A DNA stretch of 6,032 bases from Stagnihabitans sp043721775. GTDB taxonomy: Bacteria > Pseudomonadota > Alphaproteobacteria > Rhodobacterales > Rhodobacteraceae. Position 1 is the first letter of the stretch. Each line of letters begins with the position of its first letter. The notes under the pieces were generated by a model. The model saw nothing but the letters and a program-made list of their open reading frames with translations, was not told the origin of the DNA and ran no database searches. Of the stretch, positions 4,893 through 6,032 are shown piece by piece. The stretch covers positions 1 through 6,032 of the forward strand of contig JAYSQA010000307.1 of assembly GCA_043721775.1 (NCBI GenBank). Direction: 5' to 3'. The position numbers and the translations under genes are program-made.

Positions 4893-6032
4893 ATGATGTT
4901 GCCTGCACTGCTTACTTCGTATCTTGCCCCTTTCGGCCTGACGACCATTGACCTGATTTCCTATGTCGGGCTGGCCGCCTGCGGCACCATGGGCTTGGGC
5001 ATTCTACTGGGCCTGCTGTTGTCGATCAAATATGATCCCGTGGTCAGTTGGCCGCACCGCAAGCTGCCGATCTTTCGGATTCACAACACGCTGGCCTATG
5101 CCACCGTATTGTTGATCATCACGCACCCGTTGCTGTTGCTGACGGCCAACAAGGGGTTTGGGTTGACCGAAATTCTGCTTCCCTTCCTCGGGACGTATCA
5201 GCCATTCGAAAACACGCTCGGTGCACTTGCGCTTTACGCCACGCTGGTGGTCTTCATCACATCCTATTTCCGCAAGAGCCTCAGTTTCCGGCGCTGGAAG
5301 ATGATCCACTATGCCAACTATCTGACTGCCATAACTTTTCTGTTCCACAGCATGCTGACCAACCCAAGCCTGAACGACACGCCGATCAACTTCACCGATG
5401 GCGGCAAGGTGTTTGTGCTGATCTGCGTGGTGATCGTGACACTCGCCATCATCGCACGCGCGTTTTATGCGGGCCGCGCAACCCGCCAAGGGGTGACGAC
5501 AGCCGAAGCCATCCACGCCTCGGCCGAGCGGTGGGAGGGGCGACTGCGCGTTGCCCGCAAGTTCGTGGAAACCGGCGCTGTTCAGACGTTCAGGCTGATG
5601 ACCGAATCCGGCGCACCACTGCCGTTTCGCTGGAAAGCCGGGCAGTATGTAACGCTCGCCTTGCAAACCCCGACCGGACCGGTGCGTCGTGCCTATACGA
5701 TTGCCTCGTCCCCAAACCAAAGCCGGTTTCTGGAAATCACCGTCAAACGTGAGGCGACCGGCGGCGGGTCGCAATATCTGCACGACGATGTGCAGGTTGG
5801 GCAGTTGCTGTCAGTGAAGGGTCCGCAAGGCGATTTCACCTTCATGGGTCACGAGGCCGACGGCATCGTGATGATCGCAGGCGGCGTTGGCGTCACACCG
5901 ATGATGAGCAAGCTGCGGCACCTGACGGAAGCTGCTTGGGCGCATCCGGTGACGCTGATTTACGGCACACAGACGCTCGCCGATGTCATCTTTCGCGAGG
6001 AACTGGCGGCGATTGAAAAACGCCACCCGAAT
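4893..6032 (+). CDS. Ferric reductase/NADPH-oxidase-like transmembrane flavohaem oxidoreductase (3' end outside window)
   Basis: The 380 visible residues form a ferric-reductase transmembrane domain joined to a ferredoxin-NADP reductase-type module. Predicted membrane segments are at about 17-45, 62-84, 104-125, 136-155 and 172-192. Two histidine pairs lie in helices: His64/His78 (13 residues between) and His139/His152 (12 between). This is the NOX/FRE spacing for two stacked b haems. The FAD domain (about 215-318) has the flavin motif RRAYTIASSP (Arg266, Tyr268, Thr269) and GGGSQYLHD. The nucleotide-binding domain begins with AGGVGVTPMM (329-338). Electrons should pass from cytosolic NAD(P)H via FAD and haems across the membrane; the acceptor (ferric iron, oxygen, quinone or a periplasmic protein) is unknown. 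Start 4893 has AGGAAAG eight nt upstream; ATG 4896 and in-frame ATG 4854 are alternatives. MsrQ is unlikely because it lacks the FAD/NAD(P)H module. A C-terminal 2Fe-2S domain cannot be excluded. Confidence 0.88.
   Translation, partial: MMLPALLTSYLAPFGLTTIDLISYVGLAACGTMGLGILLGLLLSIKYDPVVSWPHRKLPIFRIHNTLAYATVLLIITHPLLLLTANKGFGLTEILLPFLGTYQPFENTLGALALYATLVVFITSYFRKSLSFRRWKMIHYANYLTAITFLFHSMLTNPSLNDTPINFTDGGKVFVLICVVIVTLAIIARAFYAGRATRQGVTTAEAIHASAERWEGRLRVARKFVETGAVQTFRLMTESGAPLPFRWKAGQYVTLALQTPTGPVRRAYTIASSPNQSRFLEITVKREATGGGSQYLHDDVQVGQLLSVKGPQGDFTFMGHEADGIVMIAGGVGVTPMMSKLRHLTEAAWAHPVTLIYGTQTLADVIFREELAAIEKRHPN

Noticed and set aside
5004..5783. 259-residue minus-strand ORF
   Set aside because: It is an antisense shadow of the oxidoreductase gene, rich in Gln/His/Arg, with no domain; the plus frame has the haem, FAD and NAD(P)H motifs.

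Overview
The window looks like a junction in a high-GC alphaproteobacterial genome, probably Rhodobacterales. That assignment is inferred from codon use, the protein families and the tRNA-Phe sequence; no species can be named. It has two halves separated by a 49-bp fragment of a tRNA-Phe gene.

Left half (1-2241, minus strand): a mobile-element module. A small AlpA-type excisionase/regulator (1951-1712) is followed after 19 nt by a DUF927 P-loop protein (1692 to beyond base 1). The AlpA frame carries one in-frame TGA where the family normally has an arginine, with clear family sequence on both sides, so it is called a pseudogene. No integrase is visible. The roughly 290 bp between alpA and the tRNA fragment hold no convincing gene, only a weak possible promoter.

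Junction (2242-2627): the 3' part of tRNA-Phe(GAA), from the anticodon stem to the encoded CCA, lies on the minus strand as a likely attachment site. A 25-bp inverted repeat follows, then the 5' stub of a vsr (very-short-patch repair endonuclease) gene. The stub's homology stops a few bases before a palindromic operator.

Right half (2506-6032, plus strand): an OmpR/CusR-type response regulator overlaps its histidine kinase. A 131-bp control region follows, then a ferric-reductase/NADPH-oxidase-like membrane flavohaem oxidoreductase that runs off the end of the window. The most interesting observation is that the same palindrome, ATGAC-N6-GTCAT (the architecture of CusR/CopR boxes), occurs once upstream of the regulator and once upstream of the oxidoreductase. 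This predicts an autoregulated two-component system that switches on a transmembrane electron-transfer enzyme. The arrangement resembles E. coli HprRS-msrPQ, but the output enzyme is different.
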